Origin: Sinorhizobium saheli
GTDB taxonomy: Bacteria; Pseudomonadota; Alphaproteobacteria; Rhizobiales; Rhizobiaceae
Direction: 5' to 3'
Length of the DNA stretch: 64,000 nucleotides
Assembly (NCBI RefSeq): GCF_001651875.1
Contig: NZ_LNQB01000096.1
Coordinates: 1-64,000 of the forward strand
The position numbers were made by a program, and so were the translations under genes. Under the pieces are notes generated by a model. The model ran no database searches and was not told the origin of the DNA. It saw nothing but the letters and a program-made list of their open reading frames with translations. Shown here piece after piece: positions 27,053-35,426 of the stretch. Positions within the stretch are counted from its first letter, which is position 1, and each line of letters begins with the position of its first letter.

Positions 27053-27409
27053 ATGTCATTGTTGATTACCATCGACACCGATCCGGACTTCACCCCGAAG
27101 GACGCGGTTCCCGCGCCGGACCGGCTCATTTCCGGCAATCCCTTCTTCAAGACCTGGGCGCAGGATGCCTCGAAGGGAGAGAAGGTGCTGACCGGCGTCT
27201 GGGAGGCGACGCCCGGCGAGCATCATTCGATCAAGGGGACCACCTACGAATTCTGCCACATCATCTCAGGCCTCGTGGAAATCGAGGAAAAGGACGGCGA
27301 GACGAAGACCTATCGCGCCGGCGACAGCTTCGTCATGAAGCCCGGTTTCGTTGGCGTCTGGCGTACGATCGAGACCGTGCGCAAGATCTACATCTGCGTT
27401 TACGAGTGA
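27053..27409 (+). CDS. Small cupin protein
   Basis: A 118-residue single-domain cupin of the DUF861 type. It shows GVWEATPGEHHSIKGTTYEFCHIISGLVEI and the second cupin motif YRAGDSFVMKPGFVGVWRT. Such proteins often sit beside amine or amino-acid oxidases. Metal ligands are partly conserved (H, E), and the substrate is unknown. It is convergent with the aldehyde dehydrogenase. Confidence 0.8.
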   Translation: MSLLITIDTDPDFTPKDAVPAPDRLISGNPFFKTWAQDASKGEKVLTGVWEATPGEHHSIKGTTYEFCHIISGLVEIEEKDGETKTYRAGDSFVMKPGFVGVWRTIETVRKIYICVYE

Positions 27410-27537
27410 CCGCAAAACTCAGGTGCGCCCGACCATGGCGCACCTGAGACTTCCGGATGAGGCGACTCTGAAACCGGGGCCGATATCCGGCGTAATCTGC
27501 GCCCGCCATCCCGACCGGGCGCACCGATCTTGCCGCT

Positions 27538-28965
27538 TCACTCGTTCGAGAAACCGACGATGCCCTTGATCTCGGTAAACTCGTGCAGCCCGAACTTCCC
27601 GTATTCCCGGCCGTTGCCGGATTGCTTGTAGCCGCCGAAGGGGGCGGCCGCGTCCCAGGCGGCGCTGTTGAGGCGAACCGTGCCGGCGCGCAGCCTGACG
27701 GCGAGCGCCTGCGCTTCCCTTGGATCGCCCTGGATGTAGGCGGCGAGGCCGTAGGGCGTATCATTGGCGATCGCGATTGCTTCCTCCTCGCTGTCATAAC
27801 CGATGATCGACAGCACCGGGCCGAAGATTTCCTCCCGCGCAATCGTCATTTCGTTGGTGACGCGGGCAAATACCGTCGGGCGCACGTAATAGCCGGCATT
27901 GAGATGCGACGGGCGGCCGGGGCCACCGGCGACCAGCTCGGCTCCTTCCGCGATGCCGCGCTCGATCAGCGCCTGGATCTTGTCGAACTGGGCGGCGCTG
28001 ACGACCGGTCCGAGGTCGGTGCGCGGGTCCGAAGGCGGACCGACGACGAGCGCATCCGCTTGCCTCGCGGCGATCGCGCCTGCTTCGTCCATTCGCTCCG
28101 TAGGCACCAGCATCCGCGTCGGCGCGGTGCAGGTCTGGCCGGAATTGCCGAAGCAGCGGCGTACGCCGGCGGCGACTGCGGCCGGGAAGTCGGCGCTGCG
28201 CAGGAGGACGTTCGGCGACTTGCCGCCTAGCTCCTGATGTACTCGCTTGACGGTCGGTGCCGCGGCCTGCGCCACGGCAATGCCGGCGCGGGTCGATCCG
28301 GTGAAGGACACCATGTCGACGCCCGGGTGGCTGGCGAGGGCCGCACCCACCGTCGGCCCGTCGCCCTGGACGAGGTTGAAGACCCCTTTTGGCACGCCGG
28401 CCTCATCCATGATCTCGGCGAAGAGCACGGCGTTGAAGGGAGCGATCTCCGACGGCTTCAGGACCATGGTGCATCCCGTGGCGAGCGCCGGAGCGACCTT
28501 GCAGGCGATCTGGTTGATCGGCCAGTTCCACGGCGTGATCATCGCGACGACCCCGACCGGTTCGTGCACGATGCGGGTAGAGCCGTGCAGGTAGTCGAAG
28601 GCAAAGGTGTCGAAGGCCTTGATCGCCTGCTCGAAATGGACGGCGCCGATGCCGGCCTGCTCGGCCCGGGCCATGGCGAGCGGCGCGCCCATTTCCCGCG
28701 AGATGATGTCGCCGAGCTCGTCATTGCGGCGCTTCAGGATCGTTACAATGCGCTCCAGCAGTTCGACGCGCTCTTGCCCCGGCGTCCGCGAGAAGGAGGC
28801 AAAGGCCCGCCTTGCGGCCGCGACCGCCTTCTCCACGTCGGCGGCACTGCCGAGCGCGATCGTCCCCATCGGCTGCTCCGTCGAGGGATCGATGACCTCG
28901 AGTGTCTTCGAGACGGAGGGTTCGACCCACTCACCGTCGATATAGAACTTGTCGGCACGTTTCAT
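27538..28965 (-). CDS. Aldehyde dehydrogenase
   Basis: A 475-residue NAD(P)-dependent aldehyde dehydrogenase. The catalytic Glu is in HQELGGKSPNVLL, the Cys in GNSGQTCTAPTRML, and the coenzyme motif is SFTGSTRAG. The start at 28965 overlaps the preceding flavoprotein by 4 bp, which makes it the last gene of a tight five-gene operon. If that operon degrades hydroxyproline it would be the alpha-ketoglutarate semialdehyde dehydrogenase, but sequence alone does not fix the substrate. Confidence 0.85.
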   Translation of the reverse strand: MKRADKFYIDGEWVEPSVSKTLEVIDPSTEQPMGTIALGSAADVEKAVAAARRAFASFSRTPGQERVELLERIVTILKRRNDELGDIISREMGAPLAMARAEQAGIGAVHFEQAIKAFDTFAFDYLHGSTRIVHEPVGVVAMITPWNWPINQIACKVAPALATGCTMVLKPSEIAPFNAVLFAEIMDEAGVPKGVFNLVQGDGPTVGAALASHPGVDMVSFTGSTRAGIAVAQAAAPTVKRVHQELGGKSPNVLLRSADFPAAVAAGVRRCFGNSGQTCTAPTRMLVPTERMDEAGAIAARQADALVVGPPSDPRTDLGPVVSAAQFDKIQALIERGIAEGAELVAGGPGRPSHLNAGYYVRPTVFARVTNEMTIAREEIFGPVLSIIGYDSEEEAIAIANDTPYGLAAYIQGDPREAQALAVRLRAGTVRLNSAAWDAAAPFGGYKQSGNGREYGKFGLHEFTEIKGIVGFSNE

Positions 28966-30482
28966 TGCTGGCTCCCATGTTTGGCATCCTGCGCCCCATC
29001 GGCGGCGCGTTCGACAAATCCGGCGACAGCGACGATGGCTGCCTCGGTGTGCGGCAGAGCGGCGAGCTCGTAGAGCGTCACCGGCTTGATGGGCGGGCGC
29101 AGCCGGTAGTAACCGACCTCGCCGGGCGCAACGCCGCGGCATTGCGCCAGCAGTTCAACCGCGGTCAGACCGCAGAGCCGGCCCTGGCACGGTCCCATTC
29201 CGCATCGGGTGAACGCCTTCATCTGGTTGGGGCCCGGCACGCCAAGCGCCGCGACTTCGCGCAGCTTGCCGGCCGTGATTTCCTCGCAGCGGCAGACGAT
29301 GGTGCCGTCGTCCCCGGGCACGCGAAAGCTCTTGCCGGGCCGGAACCGATTCTCGATGAAAGTCCTGCCCTTGAGGGCTCGCGCGAGCTTTTGCGCGAGT
29401 TGGTTTCGGCGCCGTTCGTAGGCACCCTGGTCAAGGCGATTTAGATCGCGCGCCGCAGTGAGGCCCGCGAGTTCGCCCTGGTGAGCCGAGGCGACCGCCC
29501 CGACGATTCCCGCCGCGTCGCCGGCGATCGAAACCCCCGCAACCGAACTTGCGCCGCGACCGTCGACGGCCGGGCGGAAGGCCGCCAGGCGCTCGTCCCA
29601 GCCGTAGTCGCACCCGGCTGCGAGCGTGAGATTGAGGTTCGGTGCGATCCCCTGGTGCAGAAGCAGCAGGTCGCCTTCGATGTGCATGGACTTGATGCCG
29701 CGATGGACCCGCAAGGCCCCGAATTTCCCGGAACCGACCGCCTCGAGCGCGGTCACCCCGCGGATGACGCGGGTTCGACGGTGAACTTCGAAGAGGAGCC
29801 TCAGGCCCTTGAGGGCATAGGGCGATGTGGCAAAGCTCAAGAGGTGGGGCAGGGCCAGGCGCCAGTTCCCGACCGGCGTGGTATCGACCACCGCTGTTAC
29901 CGACACGCCTGCCCGCAGGAGCTGGCTTGCCAGCAAGTACAGGAGCGGCCCGGTCCCGGCGAGGATGGTCCGTCCGGAGGGCACGAGGCCTGACGACTTC
30001 ATCAGGATCTGCGCCGCTCCCGCCGCCATGACGCCGGGCATGGTCCATCCCGGGAACGGGAGCGGACGCTCGAGCGCGCCGGTTGCGAGAATCACGCGAT
30101 GGGCGGCGATCGGCCGGGCGATGCCGCCGAGCGAAATCCCGACCTCGAGCGCATGGGCGCCGTCGCCGGTTTCCTCGTCGGCGGGCCCGACGTTCCACAC
30201 CGTCGCCCGGCGGGCATAGCTCAAGTCCGCGCGCCGAAACCGCCCGATGAGCATCCGACCGGCAGCATAGTCCGGCCCCATGCGCGCAAGATCGGCATCC
30301 GAGGCACGCTCGACCGAGCGATAGATCTGGCCGCCGGGCGCTTCGTTTTCGTCGGCGAGCAAAACGGCGAGGCCGTGGGTCGATGCCTCGATCGCCGCCG
30401 AGAGGCCGGCGGGCCCGGCGCCAACAACGACGAGGTCATAGGCGGGCGCGAGATCGGCGGCGGACCGGATATCTCGAATCAT
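28962..30482 (-). CDS. Flavin/[2Fe-2S] dehydrogenase alpha subunit (opine oxidase A / LhpE-like)
   Basis: A 506-residue protein with an N-terminal FAD-binding GAGPAGLSAAIEASTHG motif and a second dinucleotide fold (RTILAGTGPLLYLLA). The C-terminal Cys cluster CRCEEITAGKL ... RCGMGPCQGRLCG is of the BFD/[2Fe-2S] type. This architecture is the alpha subunit of opine oxidases and of heterotrimeric D-hydroxyproline dehydrogenases. Genes for the gamma and beta parts lie immediately upstream with 4-bp and 19-bp overlaps. Confidence 0.85.
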   Translation of the reverse strand: MIRDIRSAADLAPAYDLVVVGAGPAGLSAAIEASTHGLAVLLADENEAPGGQIYRSVERASDADLARMGPDYAAGRMLIGRFRRADLSYARRATVWNVGPADEETGDGAHALEVGISLGGIARPIAAHRVILATGALERPLPFPGWTMPGVMAAGAAQILMKSSGLVPSGRTILAGTGPLLYLLASQLLRAGVSVTAVVDTTPVGNWRLALPHLLSFATSPYALKGLRLLFEVHRRTRVIRGVTALEAVGSGKFGALRVHRGIKSMHIEGDLLLLHQGIAPNLNLTLAAGCDYGWDERLAAFRPAVDGRGASSVAGVSIAGDAAGIVGAVASAHQGELAGLTAARDLNRLDQGAYERRRNQLAQKLARALKGRTFIENRFRPGKSFRVPGDDGTIVCRCEEITAGKLREVAALGVPGPNQMKAFTRCGMGPCQGRLCGLTAVELLAQCRGVAPGEVGYYRLRPPIKPVTLYELAALPHTEAAIVAVAGFVERAADGAQDAKHGSQQ

Positions 30483-30781
30483 TCTTCCTGCCCCGGCATG
30501 GCCGCGCCGTCCTGTGTTTCGACCCGCATGCCTTCCACCACGGTGGTCATGCAAGCCTGCCGGTTCGGCCGGCCATCGATCTTGACGAGGCACTCGAAGC
30601 AGACACCCATCAGGCAGTAGGGACCACGAGCGGCGCCGGAGACCGCGGTGCGCCGCGTGCTGCAATGTCCCGCGGCCAAGAGTGCAGCGGCGACGCTGTC
30701 GCCCTCGCGGGCCATGGTCGGCACGCCGTCGAATGTGAACGAGACCGACCTTGCTTTTCCGTCAGACAGCCGCCGGAACAT
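30479..30781 (-). CDS. (2Fe-2S)-binding gamma subunit of the dehydrogenase
   Basis: A 100-residue ferredoxin-like protein with one [2Fe-2S] binding site: CLMGVCFECLVKIDG (CxxxxCxxC) and a distal Cys in RQACMTTVVEG. It is equivalent to the gamma subunit of D-hydroxyproline dehydrogenase or the small subunit of opine oxidase, passing electrons from the catalytic flavoprotein. The start at 30781 lies inside the end of the beta gene. Confidence 0.85.
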   Translation of the reverse strand: MFRRLSDGKARSVSFTFDGVPTMAREGDSVAAALLAAGHCSTRRTAVSGAARGPYCLMGVCFECLVKIDGRPNRQACMTTVVEGMRVETQDGAAMPGQEE

Positions 30782-31889
30782 GGAACCTCCGGGAATGAAA
30801 TACGGCCAAATCCTCGGAAAGCGCCCCCGCCGAGATCTGCCGCGGCAGCACCAGCGCATGGTTCGCCGCCAGCGTCACGCCGGAATGGCAGGCGAATGCG
30901 AACGCACCCGGGAACCGCTCCGATTGCTCGTAAATGGGGTAGCCGTCGGGCGTCACCACGCGGAATGCGGCCCAGATCCGCACCGCCCTGGCGTCCCTGA
31001 GCAGCGGGAAGGTGCGCAGCGCGCGTTCGGCGAGAACCGCGGTGATGGGCCCTCGCGGCCGCTGATGATCGATCGTCGCCTCCTTGCTCTCGCCGATCAG
31101 CACAGAGCCCTCGTCTGTCTGCCGCAGATAGCCGGTGGCATGGCCGAGGAAAGGCTTCAGGCGCTCGGTGACGATGATCTGGCCGCGGCTCGGGGTGAGC
31201 GGAACGCTCAGCCCAACCATCGGGGCGAGCGCGGTATTGCCGATGCCGGCCGCAAGCACGACCTTGCCGGCACCGAGCCTCCATCCGTCGCCCGCTACTT
31301 CGAAGGCGCCGGCGCGATGGTGGATCGCCGCCGTCTTGCGATGCGGAAAATAGTGGACGCCACGCTGGTTAAGCGCCTTGTGAAAGCCGGCGAACAGCCG
31401 CAGCGGATTTGCGTGCCCATCGAGCGGGCTGAAAATCGCGCCGGCCACCGTCTCGCCGATGAGGGGCAGGCGGCGGCGCGTCTCCGCCTGGTCGAGCACC
31501 TCATACTCGAGCGGCGGCGTTCCCTCCGCGTCCATTCCCGGTTGGCCGGCGAGCTTCGCCATCGATGCGATCCCGCGTTGGAGCTCCGTTGGCGTCAGCC
31601 GGATCGAGAAGCCGCCCGACTGGACAAAGCCGGTATCGATGCCGGTTTCGGCCTTGAGTTCGGCTGCCAGCCGGTGCCAGTTCGCCGTCGAGGTTCGCGA
31701 CCACCGCGAATAGGCGGCGTTGCCGAGGCCCTTGCTGGAGCTCCATACGAGACCGAAATTCGCGCGGGCGGCCCTGTTTGCCACATCGCCCTCGTCGACG
31801 ATCGCTACCCTTTGTCCGCATCTCGACAGACCCCAGGCTATCGATACCCCGACCAGCCCGCCGCCGATGACGATTACGTCGTAATCCAT
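30762..31889 (-). CDS. DAO-type FAD dehydrogenase, beta (catalytic) subunit
   Basis: A 375-residue D-amino acid oxidase-family flavoprotein. The FAD motif is DYDVIVIGGGLVGVSIAWGL and the C-terminal FAD contact is RVVTPDGYPIYEQ. In the heterotrimeric enzymes this subunit oxidises the amino acid (D-hydroxyproline, opine or similar) to the imine. It overlaps the gamma gene by about 19 bp, so stoichiometric expression is likely. Confidence 0.85.
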   Translation of the reverse strand: MDYDVIVIGGGLVGVSIAWGLSRCGQRVAIVDEGDVANRAARANFGLVWSSSKGLGNAAYSRWSRTSTANWHRLAAELKAETGIDTGFVQSGGFSIRLTPTELQRGIASMAKLAGQPGMDAEGTPPLEYEVLDQAETRRRLPLIGETVAGAIFSPLDGHANPLRLFAGFHKALNQRGVHYFPHRKTAAIHHRAGAFEVAGDGWRLGAGKVVLAAGIGNTALAPMVGLSVPLTPSRGQIIVTERLKPFLGHATGYLRQTDEGSVLIGESKEATIDHQRPRGPITAVLAERALRTFPLLRDARAVRIWAAFRVVTPDGYPIYEQSERFPGAFAFACHSGVTLAANHALVLPRQISAGALSEDLAVFHSRRFHVPAAV

Positions 31890-31946
31890 CCCGCTAGCTT
31901 TCCTCGGCGCGTCGCTCCAACTGCTGTTCCCCGATCCGGCCTCAGA

Positions 31947-33269
31947 TCAGATTGCGCCGACCTTGACCTTCGAACCATCAAGGAGGCGCGACAGGCGGAA
32001 AGGGGTGGGGTCGACACAGGGTGTATCATTGACAACCAGGTCGGCCGCGAGCCGGCCAATACCCGGACCGAGGCCGAAGCCATGGCCGGAGCAGCCCGCC
32101 GCCAGGTAGAGACCTTTCACACCGTCGGCCGGCGAGATGACCGGCACCGCGTCCGGCGTGAAATCCACGTAGGCTCCCCAACTGTCGGCGATTTCGACCC
32201 CCGCCAATGCAGGAAACTGCTCGGTGACCCGTTTCAAGATAGCCGCGATGGTGCGGCGGCTCGGCGGCGGGTCGAGAACACGCATTCGCTCGAAGGCCGA
32301 CGGCCTGCTCTTGTTCAAGCTTCCCAATGCCTCCGGACCCTGGAGGAAGGATTTGCCGATGCCGAACTGCACCGCTTTCAGACGCTTCATGAACATCGGC
32401 ATGAACCAGCGGGCGAAGCGAATGCCTTGCGGGGTGATGTCGAGCATCGCCCTGCCGCTGATCGCAAGCGTGTAGCTGCCATCCAACCGGCGGGTCAGCG
32501 CGCACTCCGGCGTATAGATCGCCTCGCCCAGATTCGCCGTCGGCCGCGTCCGAAGCGCCGTCTGGCGCACGCTCGCCTGCGGAAACAGAACGCCGTGCTG
32601 GCGACAAAACATCGACGTCCAGGCACCGCCGGCGCAGAGGACGGCTTGTGTCCGGATGGTCCCCTTTTCGGTGATCACGCCGGCCACCGCTCCGTTGACC
32701 AGCTCGAGGCCTCGCGCTGCGCATTTCTGGTGGATCGTCGCCCCGAATTTGCGGGCGCCGTTCGCAATCGTCGGCGCGGCGATGGCGGGTTCGCCCTTGC
32801 CGTCATCGATCGAATGGACCCCGCCAAGCCATTGGCGGCCGTTCGCCGGAATCGCGGCAGCCGCTTCCTTGGCGCTCAGCATCCTCGTATTGACGTTGAA
32901 CTGCCGGGCCGTCTCGCGCCATGCTTCCCACTCCGCAAGCTGCCGCGGATTATCGGTAGCGTAAAGCAGGCCGCAGCGACGGAAGCCGACGTCCTCGCCT
33001 ATTTTGGACTCGAACTCACCCCACAGCCGCAGGGCGACGCCCGAGAGCGGCAGTTCGCGCTCGTCCCGGTTCTGTTGGCGGCACCAACCCCAGTTGCGGC
33101 TCGACTGCTCGCAGCCGACATGGCCTTTTTCGACCAGGGCGACGGACAGTCCCCGCTCCGCGAGAAAGAATGCTGCCGTCGCACCAATGATGCCGCCGCC
33201 GATGACGACGACATCCGCCTTGGCGGGAACCTCTTGATCGCTGTGTATGCGTTTGACGATTGGAGACAT
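31947..33269 (-). CDS. Second DAO-type FAD oxidoreductase
   Basis: A 440-residue FAD-dependent oxidoreductase (DAO superfamily). It shows ADVVVIGGGIIGATAAFFLAERG near the N terminus and a C-terminal GCSGHGFGLGPGIGRLAADL. It is longer than the beta subunit and is the first gene of the operon. It may act on a second substrate (for example the N-methyl or D form) or be an independent secondary-amine oxidase. The QSSRNWGWCRQQ stretch contains a Cys near where some sarcosine/hydroxyproline oxidases bind FAD covalently; this was not verified. Confidence 0.8.
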   Translation of the reverse strand: MSPIVKRIHSDQEVPAKADVVVIGGGIIGATAAFFLAERGLSVALVEKGHVGCEQSSRNWGWCRQQNRDERELPLSGVALRLWGEFESKIGEDVGFRRCGLLYATDNPRQLAEWEAWRETARQFNVNTRMLSAKEAAAAIPANGRQWLGGVHSIDDGKGEPAIAAPTIANGARKFGATIHQKCAARGLELVNGAVAGVITEKGTIRTQAVLCAGGAWTSMFCRQHGVLFPQASVRQTALRTRPTANLGEAIYTPECALTRRLDGSYTLAISGRAMLDITPQGIRFARWFMPMFMKRLKAVQFGIGKSFLQGPEALGSLNKSRPSAFERMRVLDPPPSRRTIAAILKRVTEQFPALAGVEIADSWGAYVDFTPDAVPVISPADGVKGLYLAAGCSGHGFGLGPGIGRLAADLVVNDTPCVDPTPFRLSRLLDGSKVKVGAI

Positions 33270-33588
33270 GGGGAGACCTGGAATTACTTAGCGGCTGATC
33301 TATACGGCGCGATTTCCTGCCGTCGCGCCCTCGGTGAGCTCATGTGAAGCTACCGGAGGAAGGCGAGCAGCATGCATCGACTGGAGATAAAGGGACGGCT
33401 GAAAGTTCCGTTTTCGGCGGCGCGACGGTCAAATCTGCGGCCGTCGCGCGAGTATGCTACAGGGCGTCTGACGACAGTGGTTCTGACTTCCGGTCGAGCA
33501 CGACAGGTGCCGCGATCGGCTTCATGTCACCCCTGCTGTCACAGGCTCAATTGAAGAGCGTGCACAATCAAAGACAGAGATTAAAGCC
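33270..33588. other. Divergent intergenic region
   Basis: About 320 bp separates the flavoprotein operon from the racemase-like gene. Short open frames (for example 33344-33592) lack family features. It must hold the two divergent promoters; no clear operator was identified. Confidence 0.4.
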
Positions 33589-34275
33589 ATGACGACCGGC
33601 ACTCACGAGTCCCCTGCGCTTGCCATGATTCATACGGTCCCCGGCATCATCCCCGCGTTCAACGAACTCGTTGGCCGCCATCTCACCGGCTGGCGCCCGT
33701 TCAACATGCTGGATGAGAGCTTGCTGGGAAACACGATCCGCGATGGGACGCTGTCACCTCAGACCATGCGGAGGGTCGCGACTCACATCTGGTCGGCGGT
33801 GGATGCGGGCGCTTCGGCGGTCCTCGTCACCTGTTCCTCGCTCGGCCCTGCAGTGGATGCGGCAACGCCGCTCTGCCCCGTCCCCCTCTTCCGTATCGAT
33901 GACGGGATGGCGATCGAGGCGATCCGGCGCGGGAACCGGATTGGCGTCCTTGCGACGCTGGCAACCACAATGGATCCGACGACCCGGTTGATTGAACGCC
34001 ATGCGCAAAGAACGGGTCGCAACGTTTCCGTCACCGGCCGTCTCTGCGAGGGAGCCTTCGATAAATTGCGAGGCGGGGAGAGGGCGGCGCATGATGCGAT
34101 GATACGCGAAGGCCTCGCTTCCCTCTTGGACAGCGTCGACGTGGTTGTTCTTGCTCAAGCATCTATGGCCAATGCCCTCAACGAAATGAGCGACATATCG
34201 GTACCCGTACTTACCAGCCCTGAACTCGGTGTGCTCCACATGTCCGCAGCACTGGAGCAATTTGCAGCCCGGTGA
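33589..34275 (+). CDS. Asp/Glu racemase superfamily protein
   Basis: A 228-residue protein of the Asp/Glu/hydantoin racemase superfamily. The first catalytic Cys is seen in VLVTCSSLGPAVDA, and CEGAFDKLRGGERAAHD is typical of one subgroup. In place of the second Cys it has VVVLAQASMANAL, so a two-base racemisation is unlikely and a lyase or isomerase role is possible. It is transcribed with the downstream TIM-barrel gene, about 170 bp away. Confidence 0.75.
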   Translation: MTTGTHESPALAMIHTVPGIIPAFNELVGRHLTGWRPFNMLDESLLGNTIRDGTLSPQTMRRVATHIWSAVDAGASAVLVTCSSLGPAVDAATPLCPVPLFRIDDGMAIEAIRRGNRIGVLATLATTMDPTTRLIERHAQRTGRNVSVTGRLCEGAFDKLRGGERAAHDAMIREGLASLLDSVDVVVLAQASMANALNEMSDISVPVLTSPELGVLHMSAALEQFAAR

Positions 34276-34444
34276 ACCACGTGACCTCGGGCTCAATGCG
34301 GCCCATAACAGGCGTTCTCGCGGGATCGGGTCCCGAAGCGAGCCTGCTTCTCGATACTGGACATGCGGCAGCGGGGGGCTTTGACTATGTCCGGCTTCAT
34401 CACGGTCTATGCGACCATCATCAGGTGAAATACGGAAACAGCCA

Positions 34445-35239
34445 ATGAGCGCACCAAAAACGTCTCCCTTCCCCCTCGCGGCCTGCGCGGAAATGCTCTG
34501 GCCCGACAAGCCGATCGAATGGCGAGCCGCGCGCCTCAAGGAGATGGGCTTCGGCGTCGGCCTCTGGAACTGGCCGGAGCACGATCTCGACAAGCTGGAG
34601 GCGACCGGCGCGACCTTCACGATCATGAACGGCTATCTCACCGGCCGCCTCACGGACGACGAAGGGGCGGCAGAACTCCTGAGGACGGCGCGCGAGACAG
34701 CGCAGGTTGGAAAGCGGCTCGGCGTCGAGCGCCTCAACCTGCATGGCACGGGCCTCGGAGACGGGGGGTTGCCGGTCCAGCCCGTCGAGGTCGTCACGGG
34801 CGCGATGTGGCTGAAGGCGCGGGACACGCTCTGCCGTGTCGTGGACATGGCCGAGGAGGAAGACGTCGTCTTCACGCTCGAAAACCTCAACCTGCCGGTC
34901 GACCACCCCGGCGTGCCCTTCGGCCGTGCCGAGGATACGCTGGCGCTGGTTTCGAGCGTCGATCACCCGCGCCTCCGCCTCAATCTCGACCTCTATCATG
35001 CCCAGATCGGCGAGGGGAACCTGATCGAACTCTGCCGCAGGTGCCTCCCCTGGATCGGCGAGATCCAGGTGGCCGACGTCCCCGGCCGCTGTGAGCCCGG
35101 CACCGGCGAGGTCAACTGGAGCGGCATCGCCAGGGCGCTGAACGCCATGGGCTATACCGGCCCGATCGGCATGGAAGCCTGGGCTTCCAGCGACCCCGAG
35201 GCGGCGCTGGAGGCTTTCCGCGCCGCCTTCACCATCTGA
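34445..35239 (+). CDS. TIM-barrel isomerase, hydroxypyruvate isomerase-like
   Basis: A 264-residue AP endonuclease-2/xylose isomerase-like barrel. Metal ligand candidates are the E in FTLENLN, the D/H in LNLDLYHAQIGEG, and the H/E-type positions IQVADVPGRCEPGTGEVNW and GMEAW. The pattern VADVPGRxEPGTGE is characteristic of the hydroxypyruvate isomerase (Hyi/OtnI) group. The start at 34445 drops 12 poorly conserved residues. Confidence 0.8.
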   Translation: MSAPKTSPFPLAACAEMLWPDKPIEWRAARLKEMGFGVGLWNWPEHDLDKLEATGATFTIMNGYLTGRLTDDEGAAELLRTARETAQVGKRLGVERLNLHGTGLGDGGLPVQPVEVVTGAMWLKARDTLCRVVDMAEEEDVVFTLENLNLPVDHPGVPFGRAEDTLALVSSVDHPRLRLNLDLYHAQIGEGNLIELCRRCLPWIGEIQVADVPGRCEPGTGEVNWSGIARALNAMGYTGPIGMEAWASSDPEAALEAFRAAFTI

Positions 35240-35426
35240 CACGATACGACCCGGACAGGGACCGATTCCTCGACGTTTGCACTGCGCAGCCCGTGTCCAT
35301 CGTAGCCGCCGCTCGGCGCGGCGGGATCATCGAAAGGAGCGAAGGCGGCGCCGAGAAAACCTGCAGCGTTTCACTTCGATCCATGATGACGGCTCGTTTC
35401 CCGGCGGGTTGCATTCCTCAGGCTCG

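Noticed and set aside
30648-33347. 899-codon plus-strand frame opposite the two DAO genes
   Set aside because: Low-complexity translation and full overlap with two well-supported flavoprotein genes on the other strand.
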